From Actinomycetota bacterium (GTDB lineage Bacteria > Actinomycetota > Acidimicrobiia > Acidimicrobiales > JAMDDE01), in NCBI GenBank assembly GCA_023489235.1, contig JAMDDE010000009.1, forward strand, positions 73,351 to 110,956: a stretch of DNA of 37,606 nt. The letters are read 5' to 3'. Numbering within the stretch: the first letter of the stretch is position 1; each line of letters starts with the position of its first letter. The notes under the pieces were generated by a model, which was given only the letters and a program-made list of their open reading frames with translations, made no database searches and was not told the DNA's origin. Shown here in pieces: positions 28,243-37,603 of the stretch. Both the position numbers and the translations under genes were made by a program.

Positions 28243-28258
28243 TTCAACACTTTGTCAA
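28243..28258 (-). promoter_or_regulatory. Operator-like motif, copy 4 (TTGACAAAGTGTTGAA)
   Basis: TTGACA -35, 17 nt, TGTACT -10 (28235-28230) upstream of FAD-subunit gene. Confidence 0.7.
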
Positions 28259-28443
28259 TCACCCTGAGCAGAAGAGGACAAAAGGCGCATGTGCATCTCT
28301 GTTTGTCTTAGTAGCTTGTCTTGACAATCCTTGTTATCGATACCTTTTAGGGGCATGTATTCATTCATGTATTCATGTGAGCCAAGGGACTGGCAAGTTG
28401 AAGCTGGAGAGGTGCCGAAGGGCACACATAAGGCCTTCGCACT

Positions 28444-28827
28444 CTACGATGGGGATTCTTTGTGTGAGCAAGCAATGAGCTCAGCTGTTACTGGCCCTAA
28501 AAAGTCCACGACGGATTGCAGGGTGCTCGGGGAGAGGCTGTCAACGAAGTTGACGATGATCTCGTGAGAGTGCTCATCGGTTGTTTGTTCTGCTAAGAGT
28601 TCGATATTCTCCAGACAGCGCTTTACCGTCTGGATACGTTCATCACTTGACGAGATCGCTTCGTTGATGAAGGATGCAAGCTCTTCGTAGACAGCATGAG
28701 CTGGGGGATCATCGCTGTATGCTTCAGCAAGCTCGAGGTAACGGGAGCAGAACTCAGGCACGTCTATGAGCAGCCTAGTTATAACGGTTTCGTAGCCATT
28801 TGGATCCTCAGGTGGACTAGAGCACAT
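28444..28827 (-). CDS. Small hypothetical acidic protein
   Basis: 127 aa; no motif recognised with confidence; supported by a strong promoter immediately upstream. Confidence 0.6.
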   Translation of the reverse strand: MCSSPPEDPNGYETVITRLLIDVPEFCSRYLELAEAYSDDPPAHAVYEELASFINEAISSSDERIQTVKRCLENIELLAEQTTDEHSHEIIVNFVDSLSPSTLQSVVDFLGPVTAELIACSHKESPS

Positions 28828-28833
28828 AACAGA

Positions 28834-28862
28834 ATATTACAATATATCTCATGTATTGTCAA
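28834..28862 (-). promoter_or_regulatory. Near-consensus sigma-70 promoter for the 28444-28827 gene
   Basis: Minus strand TTGACA (28862-28857), 17-nt spacer, TAATAT (28839-28834); ATG at 28827 suggests a leaderless mRNA. Confidence 0.7.
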
Positions 28863-28929
28863 TGTATTACATTGTATAAATTGCCGTTGGGGGTCGGTGA
28901 ACTGGGCTAGCGATCTGAGCCGTGACCCC

Positions 28930-29169
28930 ACACGGTGATCCGTGACTGGGATCCGTGTCGTTAACGACCTTTGGATCTTGTGCTCCTGATCCAAGCCCGA
29001 ACCTCGATGCAGTGCGTGAGGCGGAGCATCATTATGCTTGGCAGACGCGGTGAAATATGCACAAAGTAACATATAGGGACGCTAAGTTATTTAGCTAAAT
29101 GTCCCTCTTCAAATATACGTCCATCCTCCATCCGATATCCTCTCTGCCTGAGAAGTAATCAGGGAGAGG
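28930..29169. repeat. Cluster of inverted repeats in an intergenic region
   Basis: ACACGG/CCGTGT (28930-28958); GTCGTTAACGAC palindrome (28957-28968); TTGGATC-10-GATCCAA (28971-28994); AGGGAC-GCTAA-GTTAT-TTAGC-TAAAT-GTCCCT (29075-29106); CCTCTC-TG-CCTGA-GAAGTAA-TCAGG-GAGAGG (29139-29169). Confidence 0.65.
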
Positions 29170-29372
29170 AATTTAGTTTGAGGGACCTATTGAATCATCC
29201 GGTAGCTTCCCTACCTTTTCTGGTGCAATTTATTCAATGGATGTAACATCTTGCCAGCGACGGCGTCTATGTATTCGGTAGAGAGATTTTCCAGGAACCC
29301 TCATGTACATGAACCAAGAACAAGAAATGCAATAGGTAATCGTCAGAGCAAAGATCTGCAAGGAGAAGCGTG

Positions 29373-30929
29373 ATGCAAAACCCCACTCCACCCCCATATC
29401 TAGGTCCATTTGGGAGCAGTGGACCGGGCCAATATCGGTTAATACCTCAGGTGCCACTTGATCCTTGGGGTAGGCCATTGGCCAGCTGGTGGAAACGAGT
29501 CGTAGCCTACCTCATAGACTCTGTCATCTTAGGCATACCACTGGGTATCATAGGGTTCTTGCTCGTCCTCGCTGGCGTTCATCAAACCTGCACCAGTATC
29601 AGTATTGGAGGTGGAACGCCGATCTCTACTTCATGCACGACTAGCGGACTTCCCATGGGCCGGATGATCATTTTCTGGTTCATAGCTCTATTGGTAACAC
29701 TGACTTACTTTGGCGTCACGGACGGCAGCAACCGTGGGCAGACTTTGGGTAAAAGAGCAGTCAACATCTCTACCCGTGATGTTTCCAATGGGGGTCCAAT
29801 CGGAACGTTCAGAGCAGCTACACGCATATTCATTATGGATATATTGGCCTTGCCTTTCTTGTTCTTCATCCCTTGGCTACTCGATGTTCTCTGGCCTCTG
29901 TGGGATACAAAGCGCCAGTGCTGGCATGACAAAGCAGTTGGGAGCCTGGTCGTTGATCTAGTTGGCACAGGAACAACTCCCGCAGGTATTGCAGAAGGTG
30001 CATCCACGCAAGGCTTTACCGGGTCGCAGCCTTTCGGATTCGGAGCTCAATCAACAAGTCAAAGTAGTTTGTGGTTCCGACTACGCAGTAATCTGGGTGG
30101 GCTCGTTGCTGGATTGGTTGTTCTTGTTGTTGGTATTGTCTTATTGATTGTCTTGGTCAACCACGAAGAGCACAAAGTTGCCAAAGTGACATCCGTGCAG
30201 GTTCCAACCATAACCATGCCTCACATTACTATTCCATCACCTGGCCCTGTTGGGTCCTCTACTATTCCTTCTTCGTCTCCACCTAAGGTGCTGTTAGGTA
30301 GCAGTTTGACCGACGACTTTTCCTCTGTTCACGAGCTTTCCCCTTCGGAGTGGACAACTAACTCATTGTTCCTCTCAGGGATGGCAACAGGTGGGAATGA
30401 ATCATTTACTCCCACCGAACCTAACTTTGACAAATCAGGACTAGTGATGTCCGCAGTTACCGGTCCCGATCTGTTCACTGGCATACAGACCACCAAAGCT
30501 TTCGTCCCAGCCTTTACGGTCGTGGCCAAGGTAACTGGAGATGTCTCTTCAGGTAATCCCTTTGGCTTGTTCCTCGTCAACCCTACTAGGACAGAGTACG
30601 TGGATATAGCCGGTAACCTCAATCCAGGAAATGGTGCCTACGGTATCAGGATGGATACACAGAACGGTGTTCCTGGCTACCTCGGGAATACCGTACTGGT
30701 TGGAAAACCGCAGGTGCATGAGACCTACACTCTTTCATTGAAGGTTGACTCATCTGGTACGGTGACTGCAGTGGTAAAGGGTCCTTCCGGAGCGGTCCTG
30801 GGTTCTGCTGACAACATACAAGTTGGGAAAGGCCCATTTTATGTCGTCCTGGCTCAGTGGGAGGGAAATCCAGCAACGGAGGGTCCAAACCAAGCTACCT
30901 GGAGTTCAGTTGTGCTTGAACATCCCTGA
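29373..30929 (+). CDS. RDD-family membrane protein with a long C-terminal extracytoplasmic domain
   Basis: ASWWKRVVAYLIDSVILGIPLGIIG, RGQTLGKRAVNI, WLLDVLWPLWDTKRQCWHDKAVGSLVV, second TM, then an ~250-aa exported-looking domain; AAGGAG upstream. Confidence 0.8.
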   Translation: MQNPTPPPYLGPFGSSGPGQYRLIPQVPLDPWGRPLASWWKRVVAYLIDSVILGIPLGIIGFLLVLAGVHQTCTSISIGGGTPISTSCTTSGLPMGRMIIFWFIALLVTLTYFGVTDGSNRGQTLGKRAVNISTRDVSNGGPIGTFRAATRIFIMDILALPFLFFIPWLLDVLWPLWDTKRQCWHDKAVGSLVVDLVGTGTTPAGIAEGASTQGFTGSQPFGFGAQSTSQSSLWFRLRSNLGGLVAGLVVLVVGIVLLIVLVNHEEHKVAKVTSVQVPTITMPHITIPSPGPVGSSTIPSSSPPKVLLGSSLTDDFSSVHELSPSEWTTNSLFLSGMATGGNESFTPTEPNFDKSGLVMSAVTGPDLFTGIQTTKAFVPAFTVVAKVTGDVSSGNPFGLFLVNPTRTEYVDIAGNLNPGNGAYGIRMDTQNGVPGYLGNTVLVGKPQVHETYTLSLKVDSSGTVTAVVKGPSGAVLGSADNIQVGKGPFYVVLAQWEGNPATEGPNQATWSSVVLEHP

Positions 30930-31092
30930 TGGGGTAGGTCGTTCTTAACCGATCTCTTATATTGTGATGACGGTTGCCTACTGTTTGGCTACAGGAAGGA
31001 TGTCGTCTCTCGTTCTCCCTGGAACATGCGGAAGGACACATCCAAGGATGCCTCCGCTAACGTGATACTTAGGAGTCGTTCGGGGAGGTGTC

Positions 31093-32322
31093 ATGCCAGG
31101 AAGTCGCAGGTTCGTCATTGTAGGTGCCAGTCTTGCAGGGGCTAAAGCTGCCGAGACTTTACGCATGGAGGGATTCGACGGAGAAATAGTGCTGGTAGGC
31201 GAGGAAGAGGTGCGACCCTATGAGCGCCCACCATTGTCCAAGGAATATTTACGTGGCGAAAAGAGCTTTGATGACTTAGCAGTTCATGGAGAAGACTTCT
31301 ATGACGAGAACGAGATCGAACTACTGACTTCCACTAAAGTCACCTCGATAGATGTTTCCACTTCCAAGATAGAGCTGGCTTCAGGAAAGCAACTTGCCTA
31401 TGACCAATTGTTACTTGCCACAGGGGCTCTTCCACGGCGCCTAGAAGTGCCGGGCGTCGATTTGGAGGGAGTACACTACTTGCGTAGTCTTTCGGATGCA
31501 GATGCCTTGCGCCAGGCAATCAGCACCTCTCTCCCTTTGGTGGTGATAGGAGCAGGATGGATTGGGACAGAGGTAGCTGCCTCGGCTCGCCAACTTGGCG
31601 CCGATGTCGCTCTTGTAGAGACAGCCCCGCTTCCCTTGGATCGGGTCCTCGGTGCTCGGGTTGGGGAAATCTACAGAAACCTCCATGCATCTCACGGTGT
31701 CGACCTTCACTTTGGTGTAGGAGTTGACTCATTACGGGGCGCCGACAGGGTAGAGGAGGTGCGCTTGAGCGATGGCACTCTCCTGCCAGCTGGAGTAGTG
31801 GTAGTGGGGGTTGGCGTGCTGCCACGAATAGAACTTGCTCGTCATGCCAATTTGGAGATCGACAACGGTATCCTAGTCGATGAGCACCTGTCTACTAGTG
31901 CACCAGGAGTATTCGCGGCAGGTGATGTAGCTGATGTCTTCTATCCGCTTTATGGGACTCATATTCGTTTAGAGCACTGGTCAGCCGCATTGGATCAAGG
32001 GGTCGTGGCAGCTCGAAATATGCTTGGTATGCCAGAGGCCTATGACAAGGTCCCTTATTTTTTTTCGGATCAATATGACTTTGGTATGGAGTATCGTGGT
32101 TGGGCACCCTCCTTCGATGAGGTTCTATTGCGTGGAGAGTACGAGCAAGGCGAGTTCATTGCTTTCTGGTTGCACCAAGGTAAGGTACTGGCAGCTATGA
32201 ATGTGAATATCTGGGATCAGGGTGACGCCTTGGAGACGCTGGTGCGATCAAAGACCCCAGTGGAAGCAGAGAAACTTGTGGATACAAGTGTAGACTTGAC
32301 AACTCTCACAACTCTGCCATAG
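31093..32322 (+). CDS. FAD-dependent NAD(P)H:ferredoxin/rubredoxin reductase-like oxidoreductase
   Basis: 409 aa; FVIVGASLAGAKAAETLR, VRPYERPPLSKEYL, LLLATGALPRRL, VVIGAGWIGTEVAA, VFAAGDVADV. Confidence 0.92.
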   Translation: MPGSRRFVIVGASLAGAKAAETLRMEGFDGEIVLVGEEEVRPYERPPLSKEYLRGEKSFDDLAVHGEDFYDENEIELLTSTKVTSIDVSTSKIELASGKQLAYDQLLLATGALPRRLEVPGVDLEGVHYLRSLSDADALRQAISTSLPLVVIGAGWIGTEVAASARQLGADVALVETAPLPLDRVLGARVGEIYRNLHASHGVDLHFGVGVDSLRGADRVEEVRLSDGTLLPAGVVVVGVGVLPRIELARHANLEIDNGILVDEHLSTSAPGVFAAGDVADVFYPLYGTHIRLEHWSAALDQGVVAARNMLGMPEAYDKVPYFFSDQYDFGMEYRGWAPSFDEVLLRGEYEQGEFIAFWLHQGKVLAAMNVNIWDQGDALETLVRSKTPVEAEKLVDTSVDLTTLTTLP

Positions 32323-32330
32323 GTCAGTTT

Positions 32331-33008
32331 TCATTTCAGGTGAGCCCCAGCAGCGAGCAACTGGGGCATAGTGAAGCTTGGCGTGTCATTTCGGTAGCGA
32401 ATATGTCCGTTGGGTCCAATGAGCAGATACTCGTCAGGGGTGTGGAGAGGATCGTAGGTGATGCTTAGTTTCCTGGTTGCCATGCCCCACCGCCAGGTGC
32501 TCGTGTTTGTCTGCCCTCCGTGAGCACGTCCAAACTTCAATAGCTTGGCGATTCCGGTTTTACCCGGTGGGAAGGCGCCGTAAAGGCCGAGAGTAAGGAT
32601 CTGAATACCTTCATTGGTGATTCGTTCCAGATTGGAGGCAACTACAGAGATGCTCGCTGCACAACCCGCACAGCTGTCAGCAACGAACCATACCATGGTT
32701 GGCTTGCCTCGCAACGAGGCTATCGTAGCTGTAGAACCGGTAGAGGTAATGAAGGTTCCTCCCGGTGCTCTCTGGCCAGGCTGAGGAGGCTGAAGGAATG
32801 AACCAGCCGAGGTCTTCCCCGATCGATCTGCTGCAGTAGAGCCTGATGATCCGTTGGCATAGTGCAGTCCAAGGATGATCGCGACGACAAGGAGGATAGC
32901 TATGCCGGTACCGCCGAAAGTCCGCTTCCTCCAGTGACCCGAGGTTATCTCGGGCTGGTACTTGGAGTGGTTTTGCTTGCTGTGCGATGCAGAGTCTGCT
33001 TGGCTCAT
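32331..33008 (-). CDS. Membrane-anchored thioredoxin-fold protein (TlpA/redoxin-like)
   Basis: 225 aa; N-terminal TM helix, KPTMVWFVADSCAGCAASI CxxC motif. Confidence 0.75.
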   Translation of the reverse strand: MSQADSASHSKQNHSKYQPEITSGHWRKRTFGGTGIAILLVVAIILGLHYANGSSGSTAADRSGKTSAGSFLQPPQPGQRAPGGTFITSTGSTATIASLRGKPTMVWFVADSCAGCAASISVVASNLERITNEGIQILTLGLYGAFPPGKTGIAKLLKFGRAHGGQTNTSTWRWGMATRKLSITYDPLHTPDEYLLIGPNGHIRYRNDTPSFTMPQLLAAGAHLK

Positions 33009-33652
33009 CGTAAGGCTTCTTCCTCGATTTCCTCGGTCGTTGGGTGGCTGTCGTTGTATGCAGCTCTGAGAGTTTCGAGATGAAACGGTTCAATGTCGCA
33101 ACTATTTCCGGAAAGGCAGCTCGCGGTTGCTACTTTGTGCAGGCCTCTCCAAGCAGTCAGGACAAGCAAAACTACGCTGGCGACGAGGAATTCGCTTTGA
33201 TGAGTGGCAAAGAAGTGCTGCAGAACGCCGGTAGTGCTGTACAGGCTCATCCCCGATACCCCAACGAAGGCGAGCAAGGTGGAGATGATTGGTGTGCAGC
33301 ATAGAAAACTCGGCAGCAAACTAGTGATGAAGGCTATTCCTCCTACTGACCCACCTGCAGCCTTTGTAACGGCAATTCGGCGCATGGCATACACCTGTAT
33401 GCTCACCACCAGGCTCATGCCAACCCCAAGGATTATTGCCCAGGCGATCAAGTAGGTATTGAGATATTGCCAATTGGCTAACTCGAAGTGCTCTGTGTAG
33501 TCGAAAGGCAACAGGATGCTGTATAGCAGCGTCACCCCCACAGCTGTCGCCGTGAAGCCAACTATGCGACCAGGGGAGCTGAGCACCTCTACCAAAGCTG
33601 AACGCAGCGTTCTCACTGAGTTCAGACGGACGGTGACACTCAACACTGCCAC
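33005..33652 (-). CDS. Multi-pass membrane protein with CCTP motif (MerT-like)
   Basis: 215 aa; several hydrophobic helices, SFLCCTPIISTLLAFVGVSG, C-terminal SCLSGNSC; ATGA overlap with 32331-33008. Confidence 0.65.
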   Translation of the reverse strand: MAVLSVTVRLNSVRTLRSALVEVLSSPGRIVGFTATAVGVTLLYSILLPFDYTEHFELANWQYLNTYLIAWAIILGVGMSLVVSIQVYAMRRIAVTKAAGGSVGGIAFITSLLPSFLCCTPIISTLLAFVGVSGMSLYSTTGVLQHFFATHQSEFLVASVVLLVLTAWRGLHKVATASCLSGNSCDIEPFHLETLRAAYNDSHPTTEEIEEEALR

Positions 33653-33862
33653 GTTCCGCTATTTGGAGAGCAGCATATCAATACGACCATCGTCTTTATC
33701 TTGATAGATCTGTTCAATAGGAAGAAGCGTGGATATACGGATATATGGGCAGTAATTGTACTTAAGTGACTGCTACGTCACCTTTATGGAGAGCTCCGAG
33801 TTGGTTCATGCGTATAGCTTGACACCTTGCTCGTTGCTCATCACTCATTGTCTGACATCGAT

Positions 33863-36655
33863 TTATTGCTCGATGGAGCTATCAAGAGACGGCGTAGCAC
33901 TGGAAAGGATGTATTCTGATTTGTTCCATAGCCACTGGATGGTTTGATCTAGGTGAGCGAACAGTTCTTCGGTAGGTTCATGGTGAACATAGGATGGATC
34001 GGGGTCGAGCTGACAACCGAATACCTCCGTGAGTAATGTGTCGTGAAGCGTCTTACCGCTTTTGATCAAGGGATCCAAATCGATCGTTCTCTCTTCTGAT
34101 TCTCCTCCGAAAATGCTTCTCTTGACCAGTAATTGCTTTATTATCGCTTGTAGCTCATCTCTTGGCACTTTCATCTCTCTCAGTTGGTTCAACTTGTCGA
34201 GCACATGTAGGATAATAGATCCATAAAATGCTTGAGTGTAGGAGTCGGACTGTGGGAGGAACTGCCACGCATACGATAGAACTAGTGCATACTCATAAGC
34301 TGTGAATGAGCTTCTTGGGTTACCTGTGTTAAAAGAGGTATCTCCCCATATAATACAGCTCAGTGCTAATACCTCCCAATCATCTATATCTGAGCGAGAT
34401 TTACAGGGGATGTTTGGAGATGAACCCTTTTCCCTTAGAATATCCTGTACTGCCTTTGCTGCAGCAATAATGGCAGCATCATTATCCATTTGGGCCAAAG
34501 CCCAATCCGCCTCTTCATAGTCTATCCACGGTATATTCCATGCCCCGTCATCGCTGATTTCCTCTCGAACAGCTAACTCACTGCATTTATGGAAAAGGTC
34601 TCTAGCTTCTTCGTAGTACTGGAGAGTTCTTTGGGGATTCAGAGCACGGTAGCGGTAGGATTGAGCAAGAAAAATATCGATCAAAGCTCTTACATGCCAT
34701 TTGGAGTGATCATCCAGTTCTACTACTGGATTGTCTAAGTTGAGTCCATCAGCACTCAATATATCCAATAGTGCCTCAGAGATGGTTCCCCATCCCTTGT
34801 TTACCCAGTTTGGGCGCTGAAGGAATCCACCCGGATGAGCTGGCTTGTACTCTTGATGGAAGCTCTTTATCGAGGATAGCCAACTTTTATCCCTTTCCGA
34901 GCTGTCATTGAAGGACAACCTCTCAGAACTTGTTATAGTCCACTCGTCGATGAGTTCTTCCAGAAAGTCAAATTTGTAGAAGTATCCCCACCACCAGAAC
35001 AGCTCGAAATATACCTTGTCAAAAACAATCCTGGCATAACTGCGATCGTTCAGTTGGTTCAAGTGATAGATCAAGTTCTTGGCTGCGCGAAGCCAAGTCC
35101 AGCTTTCTTTGTGGAAAGCTGCTTGATAAGAGTTGAGGCCTTTTGGGAAACGAGTCTCCGGATGGTTAGGATCCACAATGCGTTCCCAATACTCAGAGGC
35201 CTTCTTGTTGAATGCTTCCAAATGATCATTGTCGATCATCGACCGAACTGCTAGGGCTGCTAGTCTGTGGAGACTGTAGTAGCTAAGAGGACGACTACTG
35301 CTATTTAGGACCCTATGTTCATCGATATCTTTGTCGCTCTCTGGGTCATAGCGTTCCAGAAAAGATTTCTTTGTCAAATCGTCTAGTATCTTAGTGAATT
35401 CAGCGATACGTTCTTGTAGATCTCCTATGTGCACAGGAGTGTCGATATTCACAGAAGCACTGACATGGTTGGCTATCTCTACTATCTCTTCAACAGTGAA
35501 CCGCGCCGGATGTGGACGTAAAAGTCCAAGAGTTAGTAGGGGTTCCGGCAGCGTATCCCCGAGGCGTTGTCTGTATAGATCCACTCCTGAGCATGGATCT
35601 CCTTCATGGGCTAGCTGTCCGAGTGGACGCCGTGCCATATCGTGCAACGAGGAGAGCATTAGTTCAGTTAAGTCACGCTTGTTATGCTCGGGATCTTCTC
35701 CTGAGCTGAGTTTGTCGTTGATCCAAGCACCCAATTGAACGATGGAAAATGGATCCAGGTCTACATACTTCATGAGTCGTTCTATCGATTCTCGTGACAG
35801 TACTGCTCTACCGTTGGATCTAGCTAATTGCTCCACCAGTTCTATTGCTTCGTTCTCCTCCAAAGTAGGCATATAGCAGACTTTTCCTCCATAGTCAGTT
35901 TTAATCTGCCGTGCCACATCTTTATCGGTTGTAGTAACGAGAATGGGACAGCCATATGCAGCTTCGACAAAAGGTCTTACATCAGTAGAGACCCAGACAT
36001 CGTCTAGCACAACAAGTGGATATCGGCCACCGAGTCTGTTGCTGATGTCTTGTACAAGCTTTTCTTGGTCCTTCATCGTTACGCTAGGCAACGACTCGGG
36101 AGTTATGGAGTCAGCACCTGCAAGGATAGCTTTTAACCAGTCTATTAGGATACGAACATGCTCAGGGTCGTTACCAAGGGTGGCCCAAAGCAAGCCATCA
36201 CTGTGGAAAGGAGTAACTGATTTCTCTTCAAATAATTTTGTAAAATGCAGAGCCAGTTTGGATTTGCCATATCCAGGGGGACCTAGCAGTACAATAATTT
36301 GGACATCTTCGAACATGAACGAAGAGAGGATCTCGCTTAATAATTTGCCTCTACCTACGAAGAGCCTTTCGTCATATCTCTTCATCGGTGGACAGAAGAC
36401 AGGTCGCAAATGACCGTGCTCTTTTACCTCTTTAACCAAGTGATCATGTCGTTCTTTGTCTACCTCGTCATAACGTTGCTGTAGCTCTTGGTTTTTCTCG
36501 TGTAGCCTTTTATTCTCCTGGTTGCTCTCTTCCAGTGCTTTTCGGTGCTCTTGAGCTAACAAAAGCGCCCACACCGCCAGGACGGTACCTACGATGCCTA
36601 CGATGCCAGAGGCGATGCCGACCCAATCCCCAACTGTCAATCCAGCCAAAAGCAC
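33863..36655 (-). CDS. Membrane-anchored NB-ARC/STAND NTPase with TPR-like C-terminus
   Basis: 930 aa, GTG start; N-terminal TM (VGIASGIVGIVGTVLAVWALLL) + coiled coil, Walker A GPPGYGKSKLA, Walker B YPLVVLDDVW, CPILVTTTDK sensor. Confidence 0.82.
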   Translation of the reverse strand: MLLAGLTVGDWVGIASGIVGIVGTVLAVWALLLAQEHRKALEESNQENKRLHEKNQELQQRYDEVDKERHDHLVKEVKEHGHLRPVFCPPMKRYDERLFVGRGKLLSEILSSFMFEDVQIIVLLGPPGYGKSKLALHFTKLFEEKSVTPFHSDGLLWATLGNDPEHVRILIDWLKAILAGADSITPESLPSVTMKDQEKLVQDISNRLGGRYPLVVLDDVWVSTDVRPFVEAAYGCPILVTTTDKDVARQIKTDYGGKVCYMPTLEENEAIELVEQLARSNGRAVLSRESIERLMKYVDLDPFSIVQLGAWINDKLSSGEDPEHNKRDLTELMLSSLHDMARRPLGQLAHEGDPCSGVDLYRQRLGDTLPEPLLTLGLLRPHPARFTVEEIVEIANHVSASVNIDTPVHIGDLQERIAEFTKILDDLTKKSFLERYDPESDKDIDEHRVLNSSSRPLSYYSLHRLAALAVRSMIDNDHLEAFNKKASEYWERIVDPNHPETRFPKGLNSYQAAFHKESWTWLRAAKNLIYHLNQLNDRSYARIVFDKVYFELFWWWGYFYKFDFLEELIDEWTITSSERLSFNDSSERDKSWLSSIKSFHQEYKPAHPGGFLQRPNWVNKGWGTISEALLDILSADGLNLDNPVVELDDHSKWHVRALIDIFLAQSYRYRALNPQRTLQYYEEARDLFHKCSELAVREEISDDGAWNIPWIDYEEADWALAQMDNDAAIIAAAKAVQDILREKGSSPNIPCKSRSDIDDWEVLALSCIIWGDTSFNTGNPRSSFTAYEYALVLSYAWQFLPQSDSYTQAFYGSIILHVLDKLNQLREMKVPRDELQAIIKQLLVKRSIFGGESEERTIDLDPLIKSGKTLHDTLLTEVFGCQLDPDPSYVHHEPTEELFAHLDQTIQWLWNKSEYILSSATPSLDSSIEQ

Positions 36656-36769
36656 CGATCTTGTCCTCCCCTGGATCCCCTAAGTACTCGTCGGCAGTGA
36701 ATCAAATTGCTCACTCTAAGCTTACTGCTTGACTCCGATTTCTTCTCCCTCCCCTTGCAATGTGGTTGA

Positions 36770-37603
36770 TCACCTTGATGAGTCGGAAGAGTTCGAGTGA
36801 GGTTCCCTTCCCTCCTTTCCTGTGGACTGATCAACCGTTGCTTCTACTGTGGATAGTCCAGGCGTATACCCTGGAGGATCAGGGTCGGGAACTGCTCTGT
36901 AATCGAGCAACGGGATCAGAGGTATATCTTGCCCGTCGTAGTAGGAAAGAAGCCATGTTGCATCGGGCACCATGACCTCAGTTGCGCTAGTTGCCATCGA
37001 TGTTTCATGTAGGTACTCTTCGATGAACTTACGCACCCTCATCCCGTCAGCAACTGGGCCAGGCAAGATACCTGGAGCGACTGGGTCGAAGGAGGCAAGC
37101 AGCATGTGATATGCAGGAGGGCGTCCTGGGGCAACCGGAGGTTGGAAGTAGGGTATTGTCAGGACTAGTACCCCAAAAGGTTTGTAGAACTGGAGTCTAG
37201 CCAGAGGGTCTTGACCTGCTGCACTCCAGTGGCGAGGATCCTCGAGTTCTCCCAGGACCAGTTGATACCCTGGATGTCCGTAGTGTCGTTCGGTGGCTGT
37301 TTTCAGCAAGTAACTCCCAACTCCCTGCCCACGATGATCCTTGCTGACGGCAAGATAGGAGAGCAACAGTACCTCCGATGCAGGGAACCACTCGGTGACC
37401 AGGCCACCTAGCACCTCATCGGCATCATCCAAGGCAACTAGAGTCCATGTTCGCGTATCGATTGTCGTCGTATCCATCTCGCTCGATGGATCCCACCAAG
37501 GAGGACCAAGCTCGTCTTCCGGGAAAGATCCAAGGAATACCTCTTCGTAAAGGCGTAGCAACAAGGCGTTGTCGCTTCCCCCGTATACCTCCTTGAGCTT
37601 CAC
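36770..37603 (-). CDS. GNAT-family N-acetyltransferase
   Basis: 277 aa; LLSYLAVSKDHRGQGVGSYLLKTATER acetyl-CoA motif A. Reading frame may extend beyond the window. Confidence 0.8.
   Translation of the reverse strand: MKLKEVYGGSDNALLLRLYEEVFLGSFPEDELGPPWWDPSSEMDTTTIDTRTWTLVALDDADEVLGGLVTEWFPASEVLLLSYLAVSKDHRGQGVGSYLLKTATERHYGHPGYQLVLGELEDPRHWSAAGQDPLARLQFYKPFGVLVLTIPYFQPPVAPGRPPAYHMLLASFDPVAPGILPGPVADGMRVRKFIEEYLHETSMATSATEVMVPDATWLLSYYDGQDIPLIPLLDYRAVPDPDPPGYTPGLSTVEATVDQSTGKEGREPHSNSSDSSR

Noticed and set aside
28351-28376. Short repeat CATGTATTCATTCATGTATTCATG as a regulatory element
   Set aside because: Only about two 12-bp units, no adjacent promoter; likely simple sequence.
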